Shown here: one piece after another, positions 36,732 through 44,797 of the stretch
Layout: every line of letters starts with the position of its first letter
Numbering within the stretch: position 1 is the first letter of the stretch
NCBI GenBank assembly: GCA_023898405.1
Contig: CP060221.1
Span: 806,001 to 870,000, forward strand
DNA length: 64,000 nt
From: Myxococcales bacterium
Lineage (GTDB): Bacteria > Myxococcota > UBA727 > JABDBI01
Direction: 5' to 3'
Position numbers and translations under genes: made by a program
The notes under the pieces: generated by a model
Seen by the model: the letters and a program-made list of their open reading frames with translations, nothing else
Database searches by the model: none
Told to the model about the DNA's origin: nothing

Positions 36732-36887
36732 AGGCTTCCTCTAAACAGGACGCAGTACAACTGCTTGTTTAAAAGAACTCTACGGAAAAATTTATTTCAA
36801 CAATTTTGGGGCATTACCTTTTATTTTTTGCTCATTGCTAATAATAATACATGAGATATGCTTGCTTAAAAAAAAGGATATTTCAAT

Positions 36888-37193
36888 ATGATTATTCATT
36901 ATGCTCCGCCGCCAAAACCTGTTGAATATTTAACAACTGCTACAGCAATAATTAAACATAAAGAAAAACATTTTCCTAAGTTTGATTTTATTTATCCATT
37001 GACGTCATCCATTACCATGTCGCTAGAAGATGCTCCTTATCATTTTTTTAGCGATGCTAAAACTTTCAATATACTTCATAAATCCACCAATGAAATGGTT
37101 AAAGTAAGCGGTAATGATCTTCAAATTCTAAAAATATGGGATTTTAATGATGAAGGTTTACAATTTATGCTGGATAATAATATTTCTTTTTAA
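36888..37193 (+). CDS. Small protein of unknown function
   Basis: 101 residues with an AAGGAT site. There is no signal peptide or membrane helix. The sequence starts MIIHYAPPPKPVEYLTTATA and ends GLQFMLDNNISF. No family is recognised. It lies between the IS1 relic and the kinase-like gene 76 bases downstream on the same strand, and the two may form an accessory unit. Whether it is a chaperone or partner for the neighbour cannot be told. Confidence 0.6.
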   Translation: MIIHYAPPPKPVEYLTTATAIIKHKEKHFPKFDFIYPLTSSITMSLEDAPYHFFSDAKTFNILHKSTNEMVKVSGNDLQILKIWDFNDEGLQFMLDNNISF

Positions 37194-37268
37194 GATGTTA
37201 TTTCTTACATAAATACGTCGCACAAAAAATGGCTTATCTTTAATCAAGAAAGAATACTTGGAGGAGCC

Positions 37269-38462
37269 ATGCTTGAAAAACAAAGAAAATCAGACGCAAA
37301 TATTTTAACTAAAATTAACACAAAAATAAGTAATATCTTTGCCAGCAATTCAGTACCACAAATGAGTATCAATGAGCATTTTTTTACTCGCAATTCTTTG
37401 GACGATAAATACATAAACCACCAAAGATTATTAAGCGAAATTAAAAATTGGTTGAATGATGGCAAACCCAACAATGATCAATTCGAAAATGTTGAGAGCG
37501 GCACTAAAACAGTATTTCTCATGAAAGATTATCCTAAATTTATATTCAAGCTAGTCGATGAAAAAACGCTAAATACTTATCAAAAAACCAAGGAGAAAGC
37601 TTTAGATATTATCAATAAAAATAATATCAAAATGCTAAAAGTTCCTAATTATGCTGGGTTCTTATTAGACAACTTGCCTTATCACGCTCTATTAATTGAA
37701 GAAAAGCTACCTATAAAAAATACTAACAATTTTCATCAAGCAAAACTCTTTTCTGAGTATGGAGAAACACTTAACTTAGCTATAAAAGAGTTAATAAAAT
37801 TTATTTTTCTCAGTAATGGCCTAGGCGACCTGCACCGCTCCAACCTGCTGATCTTGGACAGCAGCAATGAAAATGGTGATTATTATTTCGGCCTGATCGA
37901 TGTGGATCATTTGGGCAAAGGGATAAAAGGCAGTCTTATTGGATACTCGGATAATGGTTATAATTTGACTGATGACTTAGGTTTACTCCGATTTATTTCG
38001 ACTGAACACATTGATATTATAGAACAGCAAGCCAAAGAATTTTATGGCGAGGAAGAAGGCGAAGAACGGTTAAAAAATTGGGGTTATTATGAAGCTAAAC
38101 AAGAACATAGCAATAGAGTTGAATTTGAAAAATTACGTGATAATTTTTATTTAACTAATCGCGGTAAAAGTTTACCTGAATTTGAAAATCTTTCTTTAAG
38201 CGATCTTAGCTTAGAACCAAGCGAACCTAACGAAGAATATCTTTCGTTCATAAAAAGACAAATAATTAGATGTCTAAAAGACCCTATCAAGATGCCATTT
38301 GCTCCGCACTTTAGCGGATTACTATACTTCCCCTGGTCTCGATTTGATACCGGAGAAAGTAAACTAGTATTAGATGCACTAAAGGAAAATGGTTATATCT
38401 TTGATTTTATTCTTAGACATCAAGGAAACAAATTTTATCCATTTACCAAAATACTTTTTTAG
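37269..38462 (+). CDS. Kinase-like (protein kinase/APH fold) protein
   Basis: 397 residues after a GGAGGAG site; no signal peptide. Residues 80-220 look like a phosphotransferase core: FIFKLV with a candidate ATP-binding Lys94, an EE pair in LLIEEKLP (143-149), then GDLHRSNLLIL, where Asp187 and Asn192 have the D-x4-N spacing of the kinase catalytic loop, and GLIDVDHL, where Asp211/213 would bind Mg like the DFG Asp. This fits aminoglycoside-phosphotransferase-like or atypical kinases. The last ~180 residues are acidic and unrecognised. Placement in a mobile-element-flanked, low-GC segment suggests horizontal acquisition; an effector or toxin role is inference. Confidence 0.72.
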   Translation: MLEKQRKSDANILTKINTKISNIFASNSVPQMSINEHFFTRNSLDDKYINHQRLLSEIKNWLNDGKPNNDQFENVESGTKTVFLMKDYPKFIFKLVDEKTLNTYQKTKEKALDIINKNNIKMLKVPNYAGFLLDNLPYHALLIEEKLPIKNTNNFHQAKLFSEYGETLNLAIKELIKFIFLSNGLGDLHRSNLLILDSSNENGDYYFGLIDVDHLGKGIKGSLIGYSDNGYNLTDDLGLLRFISTEHIDIIEQQAKEFYGEEEGEERLKNWGYYEAKQEHSNRVEFEKLRDNFYLTNRGKSLPEFENLSLSDLSLEPSEPNEEYLSFIKRQIIRCLKDPIKMPFAPHFSGLLYFPWSRFDTGESKLVLDALKENGYIFDFILRHQGNKFYPFTKILF

Positions 38463-38538
38463 CTGATTTTGTCCCTCGTCAGGAGGGCATTTTAATATAA
38501 ATAATAGTTTTATTTTGTTTTGGGTTAATAAAATTTTA

Positions 38539-39435
38539 AGAGGCTGTAAAATAAATCAAAATTTAGGCGGTAAGCCACTTTTCTAATCGCTTGATGCACA
38601 GGCTTGCATGAGCGATGTAGTTCATTGATTCCTGGTGCTTTGTATTCTTCTTATAGTTTCGCACCAGGCGCCTGTTTCTATTCAACCAGGCAAAAGTTCT
38701 TTCAACTGCCCAACGAAATATCTGTGGCACAAATCCCTTTTGTCCTTTCAGGCGTTCCGCCGCTTCGGTGCTTACTCCTACATTCAAGCTTGAACCTACA
38801 TTTAGATAGGCATTATCACCAAGTATTTTCGCCATTCTGGGAAAGTTTTCACGCTTGTTGAGCTCAACGACTAATCTCTCACCGGCAACCTTATCAGCCA
38901 TATTTGCTGCAGTGCAAATACACAGCAGCATCAGGCCCATGGTGTCAACAGCAATATGTCGCTTTCTTCCATTTATCTTCTTTCCTCCATCCAGACACCC
39001 CAGGCTCTGCCGTCTGGGATTGAGAGTCAACGGAAGAAAGGGATGGAGTTGGTTCTCGATCTGCACGGCTTCTCACTATTGCTACAAGAGCAGCATTTAA
39101 CGCCTGCTACAAACCAGAAATAGACCGGCAGCGAAAGTAATGATAAACGATACCACGAGAAGGAAAGTCATTGGGCAAACAGCGCCACATGCAAGCATTT
39201 TTCAAAACATACAAAATGGCATCAACTATGCTTCGCACGCTATAGAATCGAAGTCTGCCATTTTTTAAATCTGCAGGAGAAATAGGCTCTATTACTTCCC
39301 AGGCTGCATCTGATAAACAGGTTTCATACAAGTGTGACATGGTATTTCCTCTCGAAAAAATCTCATGTCATACTTTCAAGTCTCGACGTTATTTTGGGAA
39401 CCTATTTATCCTAAAAGACTTTTTTTACAGCCTCT
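38539..39435. mobile_element. IS5-family insertion sequence (degraded)
   Basis: About 0.9 kb bounded by inverted ends AGAGGCTGTAAAA (38539) and TTTTACAGCCTCT (ending 39435), each flanked by TA. It contains one transposase gene on the minus strand, broken by a stop and a frame change. The ends resemble those of the short dispersed repeats (AAGAGACTGTTT...), which may be non-autonomous relatives. Confidence 0.85.
38563..39340 (-). pseudogene. IS5-family (IS427/IS1031-like) DDE transposase, disrupted
   Basis: Reading from 39340: LSDAAWEVIEPISPADLKNG, CMWRCLPNDFPSRGIVYHYF, then a TAG stop at 39107-39109. The same frame continues after the stop (ALVAIVRSRADREPTPSLSS, then VDSQS with the first catalytic Asp). 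The frame then changes near 39000 into GGKKINGRKRHIAVDTMG, LGDNAY (second Asp) and AVERTFAWLNRNRR (Glu). A frame change at this point is known in the IS427 group and could be programmed; the TAG upstream is not, so this copy is probably inactive. Confidence 0.85.
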
Positions 39436-39485
39436 TATGGACTCTGTGACTGAATCGATATGCTGCCCAAAAAATGCTTAGGAAG

Positions 39486-40574
39486 CTAGCACTTTGGATA
39501 AGCTGCTACCTCGCCTTTAAATCCTTTTAAGTAAACATATTTTGCGTCTTCACCCTCAACGGGATTTGGTACCAACGGGACCTTTCCATGACCATTGGGG
39601 ATATCGATCACAAAAGTTGGCATAAGAAGGCCTGAAATATGGCCACGCAAAGACTGCATAATCTCCAAAGAGCGAGCCAAAGGTACACGAAAGTGTTGGG
39701 CTCCTTCAACAACATCACATTGGTGCAAATAATATGGTTTTGTGTGATGTTTAACGAGAGTGCGAAATAAAGTTGTAAGAACCTTTGGACAATCATTTAC
39801 TCCACGCAACAACACAGATTGATTTAATAATGAAACACCACAAGCATGTAATGATTGAAGCGATGCTAAGCTTGTGCTTGTCAGCTCTTTCGGGTGATTA
39901 AAATGAGTCACTAAATAAAGAGGCGAATATTTTTTAAAGACTGCAAGCAACCCATTGTCAACTCGCATAGGCGCGAATGAAAGCATACGTGAATGTATAC
40001 GCACCACATCAATGTGCGGAATTGAAAAAGCCCTGGAAAAAAGTTCATCTAAGCGCTCATTCGATAAAACCAGCGGGTCTCCTCCTGAAAAAATAATCTC
40101 TTTTATAGAGGGATGCTGCTCAATATAACGAAAAGCTGCTTCATGTTGATCTTTTTGCGGTGAAGGCCCCTGCCCAACCCATCGTTTACGTGTACAAAAA
40201 CGACAATAGCTCGCGCAGCGATCGGTAGCTAAAAATAAAACGCGATCAGGATAGCGATGAACAAGATGGGGCACTTTTAAGCGTGGTTCTTCTCCAAGCG
40301 GATCTTTGAGCTCATAGTCTGCAGGTGCAAGTTCCTGCTTACTTGAAACTACCTGAAAAAATATTGGACAGTCGCTTTGACCATTCATCAGCGATGCAAA
40401 GTATGGAGTAACGGCAAAAGGCAAAGAAGCAAAAGAAAAATTCTTATCAAGCCATTTGTCAGCAACTTCAGGAGCCATAAAGCGCTTTAAATCATCGCTT
40501 GTCCTAATAGGGTTTGCCAATTGCCAACGCCAACTGTCAAAAGAATTTTTAATATTTTGGGAGCCCGCATTCAT
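39486..40574 (-). CDS. KamA-family radical SAM aminomutase (lysine 2,3-aminomutase / EpmB-like)
   Basis: 362 residues. The radical SAM cluster motif is C120-x3-C124-x2-C127 (TDRCASYCRFCTRKRW); EIIFSGGDPLVLS binds SAM; LLMPTFVIDIPNGHGKVPL is the family's PLP-Lys region. The enzyme moves an amino group of lysine (alpha to beta). The length lies between EpmB (~340), which makes beta-lysine for elongation factor P, and clostridial KamA (~416). efp is 3 kb away with a modifiable Lys, supporting an EpmB-like role, but epmA is not in the window. The gene ends 51 bases from the IS element. Confidence 0.88.
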   Translation of the reverse strand: MNAGSQNIKNSFDSWRWQLANPIRTSDDLKRFMAPEVADKWLDKNFSFASLPFAVTPYFASLMNGQSDCPIFFQVVSSKQELAPADYELKDPLGEEPRLKVPHLVHRYPDRVLFLATDRCASYCRFCTRKRWVGQGPSPQKDQHEAAFRYIEQHPSIKEIIFSGGDPLVLSNERLDELFSRAFSIPHIDVVRIHSRMLSFAPMRVDNGLLAVFKKYSPLYLVTHFNHPKELTSTSLASLQSLHACGVSLLNQSVLLRGVNDCPKVLTTLFRTLVKHHTKPYYLHQCDVVEGAQHFRVPLARSLEIMQSLRGHISGLLMPTFVIDIPNGHGKVPLVPNPVEGEDAKYVYLKGFKGEVAAYPKC

Positions 40575-40625
40575 GAATAATCCAAAAAAAGCATAAAAAT
40601 GATAGTTGTTTTAGAGGGTATTAGC

Positions 40626-40982
40626 ATGACACCAATAAATTTCTACAAGGACGGCTTTTTTCGCCATCATCCACCCTATTTTTTCTACAATGATGTGAAA
40701 CGCCTCACTGGCACATGCCCCAAAAATTCTCGTTCTTTGATAGATAGTTTTGAAAAAGATCCCTTTAATAATCTGTGCTTACAGCAGATCAATCACATTA
40801 GAGCATCAAAAAAACAAATCACTGACGATTTTTCTAAAGCCAAAAACAACAATAAAAATAAAAAATTAATACAAAAACTCTTATTTGAATTCAAAACATT
40901 AGAAGAAAAACAAAAACTTCTTTCTATGTTCATTGAACATCTTGAAAAAAGCTCTCAAGTTATCACTCAAAACATCAAATAA
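40626..40982 (+). CDS. Small protein of unknown function
   Basis: 118 residues from the ATG at 40626, preceded by AGAGGG; an upstream Met (40599) has no ribosome site. No signal peptide. The second half is a predicted charged helix or coiled coil (LLFEFKTLEEKQKLLSMFIE). It is convergent with the type III secretion genes and divergent from the KamA gene. It could be a secretion-related chaperone or effector because of its position, but nothing in the sequence proves this. Confidence 0.55.
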   Translation: MTPINFYKDGFFRHHPPYFFYNDVKRLTGTCPKNSRSLIDSFEKDPFNNLCLQQINHIRASKKQITDDFSKAKNNNKNKKLIQKLLFEFKTLEEKQKLLSMFIEHLEKSSQVITQNIK

Positions 40983-40996
40983 AATTTTTAAAATAC

Positions 40997-41218
40997 CTAT
41001 TTTTTGTAACTAAAGCGGCTTTTACACTCTTGAGCTGCACGAAAAAATTTTTCCTCATGAGGAATCAGTGCAGACAAACCATCAAAAATTATTTTGGCCT
41101 GTCGATACTGCCCCTGCATAAAAAAATTATAACCGACAGCAAAAAGAGCATCTTGTTCTCGTTTTTCAAGTAAATGTTTTTCTTTTGCCACTGGCTTAGC
41201 CTTTGTGATGTGATCCAT
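40997..41218 (-). CDS. Short SycD/LcrH-like TPR protein
   Basis: 73 residues. The core DALFAVGYNFFMQGQYRQAKIIFDGLSAL followed by HEEKFFRAAQEC (shown here in part: QGQYRQAKIIFDGL, EKFFRAAQEC) matches the first TPR of class II type III secretion chaperones (LcrH/SycD: Y-x-QGKY-x2-A-x2-F-Q-x-L, then D-x-RF-F-x-GL). It has only about half the family length, so it is either a minimal chaperone or a remnant. It overlaps the upstream gene by 23 bases and follows sctU in the same operon, which supports a secretion role. Confidence 0.62.
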   Translation of the reverse strand: MDHITKAKPVAKEKHLLEKREQDALFAVGYNFFMQGQYRQAKIIFDGLSALIPHEEKFFRAAQECKSRFSYKK

Positions 41219-41600
41219 TCAGTGCACCAATAGCCTTCATATTTCCTAACGTTGCTTTGAGCAAGCTCACCATTCTTTCGATATCAACTTTTCTTTTCAT
41301 ATCAAGCATAGAAAACTCGTCTAAAGATCGGTACACTTCATGGTTTTCCAATTGTTTTTGCTTATCGTAACGCGCAATAAAATTTTCAATTAGTTTCAAT
41401 TCAATATGTGGCTGCCCATCGTATCCAATAAGGGCATCAATTTGTCGCTTGGGCATACTGGGCCACGATATAAAATGTCTATCTGGTTTTAATTTTGAAA
41501 TGCGACCTTTAGCGTTTAGTTTTTCTTTTTTTCCGGAAAGATAATCTTTTACGACTGACCCGATTGAGCTCCAATAATTTTTTGCACCCGCAATTTTCAT
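41196..41600 (-). CDS. Unknown protein in the sctU operon
   Basis: 134 residues, basic, without signal peptide or membrane helix. It starts MKIAGAKNYWSSIGSVVKDY; the C-terminal half is helical (FSMLDMKRKVDIERMVSLLK). It overlaps sctU by 4 bases and the TPR gene by 23, so all three are co-translated. Type III operons often hold small, fast-evolving chaperones, needle or stalk parts here, but no family is recognised. Confidence 0.68.
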   Translation of the reverse strand: MKIAGAKNYWSSIGSVVKDYLSGKKEKLNAKGRISKLKPDRHFISWPSMPKRQIDALIGYDGQPHIELKLIENFIARYDKQKQLENHEVYRSLDEFSMLDMKRKVDIERMVSLLKATLGNMKAIGALNGSHHKG

Positions 41601-42658
41601 AGCTCACCCTTCTCATGTTGCCTATCAAGCTCAACAATAAAGCTTAGAACCTCTGCTACAGCTTCATACAGTTTTTCAGGAATTTCTTCGTCTATATCTA
41701 AACAAATGAGGTCCCGCGCCAAACTTACATTTCTCAATACCGGCACATTAAGTTCACGAGCCTGACTTATAATGTGTTGTGCATTCTTTGCAAAACCCTT
41801 CGCTATAACAATTGGAACATTATCAATATTGTCACGGTATCTAAGAGCTATGGCTAAGTGGCTCGGATTGGTAATAACCACAGATGCATCTGAAACGTTA
41901 TTTATACTATTTGATTCGATATACTCTTGATGAATTCTTTTTCTCTCATGTTTAAGATGCGGATCTCCTTCTTGTTGTTTGTATTCTTTTTTAACTTCGT
42001 ATTTGCTCATTTTCATTGATTTAATAAATGAAAATTTTTGCCATACCCAATCAACAAGAGCTATCACCAAAAAACATAGTAAAACTTTAAAAAATATAGT
42101 TTTGGTTATTTCAGTAGATAATTTTATTGCCTCTTTTATCTCGACTCTATGCAATATACTCAAGGAAAAAATAAATTCTTTTACCGAGTAAATAATAACC
42201 ACGGCAATAATAATAAATTTCACCAATTGCTTTATAAGTTCAAAGAGGCGGTCTTTTGAAAAAATTTTTTTTATACCCTTCAGAGGGGAAATTTTTTTTA
42301 TATCTGGCTTTATGGGGTGGCTCGACACCAAAAAACCAAATTGACAGACATTACCTATCACTCCCCCTAAGCCTGCTGCCCACAAAACAGGCAAACTTAT
42401 AAGCAACCAAATATCAAACGCCTCACCAAGTGTCTGTTGAATGGAGTATGGTCGAATGAAGCTTTCGGTATAAACCGCCACTATAAAAGTTATTAATTTT
42501 TTGATTATCCATAAACCGCTTAATAAAAGAGCTATCAAGGCACAGGCAAAACTAAAGAACGCTGCAACATCAGCACTTTTGGCTACCTGTCCTTTTTTAC
42601 GGGCATTACGTAATTTTAATTCACTGGGCTGTTCAGTTTTTTCTTCGCCTTGCGCCAC
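41597..42658 (-). CDS. sctU: Type III secretion export apparatus switch protein SctU (FlhB/YscU family)
   Basis: 353 residues. N-terminal EKTEQPSELKLRNARKKGQV is the family signature; four membrane helices follow (to ~205); the cytoplasmic linker and C-terminal domain carry VVITNPSHLAIAL. The autocleavage site is therefore N264-PSH instead of the usual NPTH. SctU changes substrate specificity of the export gate from needle to translocator/effector proteins. The non-flagellar assignment rests on closer likeness to YscU-type starts and on the TPR chaperone-like neighbour; no flagellar genes are nearby. Start GTG at 42658 with a weak site. Confidence 0.9.
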   Translation of the reverse strand: MAQGEEKTEQPSELKLRNARKKGQVAKSADVAAFFSFACALIALLLSGLWIIKKLITFIVAVYTESFIRPYSIQQTLGEAFDIWLLISLPVLWAAGLGGVIGNVCQFGFLVSSHPIKPDIKKISPLKGIKKIFSKDRLFELIKQLVKFIIIAVVIIYSVKEFIFSLSILHRVEIKEAIKLSTEITKTIFFKVLLCFLVIALVDWVWQKFSFIKSMKMSKYEVKKEYKQQEGDPHLKHERKRIHQEYIESNSINNVSDASVVITNPSHLAIALRYRDNIDNVPIVIAKGFAKNAQHIISQARELNVPVLRNVSLARDLICLDIDEEIPEKLYEAVAEVLSFIVELDRQHEKGEL

Positions 42659-42835
42659 ATTGCTTTACCACTAAATCAAGCGTTTAGGCTAAAACAATGA
42701 ACTCACCCGATCTGTTCCGTTTCACCTAAGCCATGAAAAATATATGACAAAAAAAGGCAATTTTTATCATTCTTGCCGAAACAAAGGAAAATGTTAGATT
42801 CAATTTAGAGCCGATTATTTCGCCATTTTTATGGA

Positions 42836-43084
42836 ATGAGTTCTATAAAGATGAAAGTTTCAAAAAAGCTGCGGGGTTACGTCATGAAACAGCCTAAAAA
42901 AGCAATCTTTGAAGTTGAAAAGCTCAATATCCCCGAAGCGTACATTATCGCTGAACTCACCAAAAAACCTCATGCCCAGGATGACGCTCGGGAGCGAGCA
43001 TTCATCTTGCCGCAAAGTGAGGATGAGGCCTATCTTCAAGATTTATCTGAGGATGAAGAGACAGTAATCATTATTGATCTATAG
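42836..43084 (+). CDS. Small acidic protein, unknown
   Basis: Up to 82 residues. Possible starts are 42836, 42851 and 42884 (the last has GCGGGG upstream). The C-terminus is acidic (EDEAYLQDLSEDEETVIIID). No signal peptide or known family. It lies between divergent sctU and convergent efp. Coding potential is plausible but not proven. Confidence 0.5.
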   Translation: MSSIKMKVSKKLRGYVMKQPKKAIFEVEKLNIPEAYIIAELTKKPHAQDDARERAFILPQSEDEAYLQDLSEDEETVIIIDL

Positions 43085-43110
43085 TTATCTGACATCCAAA
43101 GGCTCGAGTT

Positions 43111-43668
43111 CTACGCTCTTTCAATATAGAGCCCAGTTCTTGTGTCGATGCGGATCTTATCGCCTTCGTTAACAAAAAGGGGCACCTGGCAGCTATATCC
43201 AGTTGTAACTTTTGCAGGTTTAGTGGCACCACTCACAGTATCCCCCCGCACAGCTGGAGCGCATTCAATAATTTGTAAGACCACATGGTTAGGAATTTCG
43301 ATAGAGATGATGCGACCTTCAAAGAAAAGCATTTGCACATTCATGTTTTCCATCATGAAGTTTTTCTTATCGTCGATTACCGACGCACCTACTTGATATT
43401 GTTCATATGTTTCAGGGTCCATGAAGTGATAATTTCCATCGCTCTCGTACAGATATTGTCCTTCTTTTTCTTCTAAGTCTGCCCTCGCTACTTTATCACC
43501 CGAACGAAAGGTGGGATCGGCAGCAACACCAGTCAAAAGATTACGCATTTTTGTTCTCACAACTGCAGCACCTTTGCCTGGCTTGTGATGATGAACTTCG
43601 GTAATAATATAAGGCTGTCCTTCATAGATGATGGCAAGCCCTTTTCTAAAATCGCTGGTTGAATACAT
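43111..43668 (-). CDS. efp: Elongation factor P
   Basis: 185 residues, standard length for three beta-barrel domains. The tip loop of domain I is EVHHHKPGKGAAVVRTKM, with the Lys at ~32 in PGKG matching E. coli Lys34, the residue that receives beta-lysine from EpmA/EpmB. Domain III ends with VNEGDKIRIDTRTGLYIERA. EF-P relieves ribosome stalling at polyproline. A strong AAGGAG site precedes the ATG. Several Pro-rich proteins in this window (TolA linker, large lipoprotein, transglutaminase-like protein) would be EF-P clients. Confidence 0.97.
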   Translation of the reverse strand: MYSTSDFRKGLAIIYEGQPYIITEVHHHKPGKGAAVVRTKMRNLLTGVAADPTFRSGDKVARADLEEKEGQYLYESDGNYHFMDPETYEQYQVGASVIDDKKNFMMENMNVQMLFFEGRIISIEIPNHVVLQIIECAPAVRGDTVSGATKPAKVTTGYSCQVPLFVNEGDKIRIDTRTGLYIERA

Positions 43669-43794
43669 ACTGACACTCCTTAAATCTCTTATCTAATATC
43701 TAAGCCCGACCACTTACTTTAAATTTTTGCTAAGGAAAAGCCTAAAGCTAAAAAGCTACACTTTAATCACTGACTCTTCTGTCCCACCACGAGA

Positions 43795-44670
43795 TCACAA
43801 TAAATAAACAAAAATCCCTGCAATAGCTAAAAAGGGCCCATAGGGAAGTGCGCCCTGTGCTACATCATCGTCCTCAAATTTTTCTTCTTCTTTAGCTTTA
43901 TGAATAAATTTTTGTAGAATGCCAAGCAAAGCTCCCATGGCTGATGCTAAAAAAATTACAAGCAAAAGATGACTGAGCCCCACAAAGAGAGCTATTCCAC
44001 TCAACAAAATGGGATCACCCCACCCCATTGCCCACTGATGAGACAAAAGGCGCTTTTGTTTTCGCAAAATAAAAGTTGCCACAAGATTGATAGTGGCAAA
44101 AATTCCTCCACCGCTCAGTGCCCCCAGCACCCGATCTTGAAGTGAAAATAAACCTGACGAGGAAAATACCAATGGGATAGGCAATTTAAGTCCATAATAA
44201 TCAACCCAAAAACTAGGGAAATAATAATAAATAATCGAGAAAACTACACCAGTAATTATCAATGCTGCAAGCAAGCTATAAGGCAGACAAAAAGTATCTA
44301 TATCAATATAAGCAAGACATAAGAGAACAAAAAAGAAAATAAAACGCTCAAGCAAAGCAAAACTAAAGCCCAATTTTATATAAAGAGCGAGCAGACAAAA
44401 AGCACATAAAAGTTCGATTACAAGAGGCCTTATTCCATAAAATTTTTTACAAAAGGCACATCGCCCTCTTAAATATAAATATGAAAGGATTGGCACATTA
44501 TGCCATATTTTTAGAGGTCTTTGACAAGAAGCACAAAAAGATTTTTGCCATACAATAGAAATTCCTAATGGCCAACGGCTAATAATAACGCCAGCAAAAC
44601 TCCCTAAAGAAGCTCCAAGAATAAATAAAAATAAATATATAATTCCTGAGTAATTTTCTAATAGAGACAT
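43795..44670 (-). CDS. pilD: Prepilin peptidase / N-methyltransferase (A24 family)
   Basis: 291 residues. The N-terminal DiS_P_DiS region has two CxxC pairs (FCASCQRPL, GRCAFCKKFYG) for zinc, after LGASLGSFAGVIISRWP. The two catalytic Asp motifs are AYIDIDTF and GWGDP (GxGD). About eight membrane helices. It cleaves and methylates type IV pilins or type II secretion pseudopilins at the inner membrane. No pilin operon is adjacent, so gspO and pilD cannot be told apart. The chain is slightly shorter in the last helices than typical but complete. Confidence 0.92.
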   Translation of the reverse strand: MSLLENYSGIIYLFLFILGASLGSFAGVIISRWPLGISIVWQKSFCASCQRPLKIWHNVPILSYLYLRGRCAFCKKFYGIRPLVIELLCAFCLLALYIKLGFSFALLERFIFFFVLLCLAYIDIDTFCLPYSLLAALIITGVVFSIIYYYFPSFWVDYYGLKLPIPLVFSSSGLFSLQDRVLGALSGGGIFATINLVATFILRKQKRLLSHQWAMGWGDPILLSGIALFVGLSHLLLVIFLASAMGALLGILQKFIHKAKEEEKFEDDDVAQGALPYGPFLAIAGIFVYLL

Positions 44671-44741
44671 TGAACTTAATCCTTGGCTAAAAAATTTTTA
44701 AAAAAATTATAGTTTCTAAAAACTGTTGTTCTTAAGATTTA

Positions 44742-44786
44742 TTGCTAGGCTCCCCCCTTTAGCAGCAAAAAAAGTGAACCTAGCAA
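44742..44786. repeat. Inverted repeat downstream of the DUF389 gene
   Basis: Perfect 8-base arms TTGCTAGG (44742-44749) and CCTAGCAA (44779-44786) around 29 bases containing a C6 run and an A7 run. It could end the DUF389 transcript, but there is no T-run directly after the arm. Confidence 0.4.
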
Positions 44787-44797
44787 CATGATAAATA

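Larger units (their letters stand above)
36462..36818. mobile_element. Palindromic relic made of two inverted IS1 left ends
   Basis: Both termini resemble the IS1 left end (GGTGATGCTGCC...): GGTAGTGGACCAAATTTGTTG at 36462 cut to its first bases, and GGTAATGCCCCAAAATTG reading inward from 36818. From each end an insA 5' fragment reads toward the centre. The two halves are clearly homologous but differ at many positions, so they come from two diverged copies rather than a recent duplication. With an IS1-like end on each side it could be moved in trans. No intact transposase remains. Confidence 0.7.
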
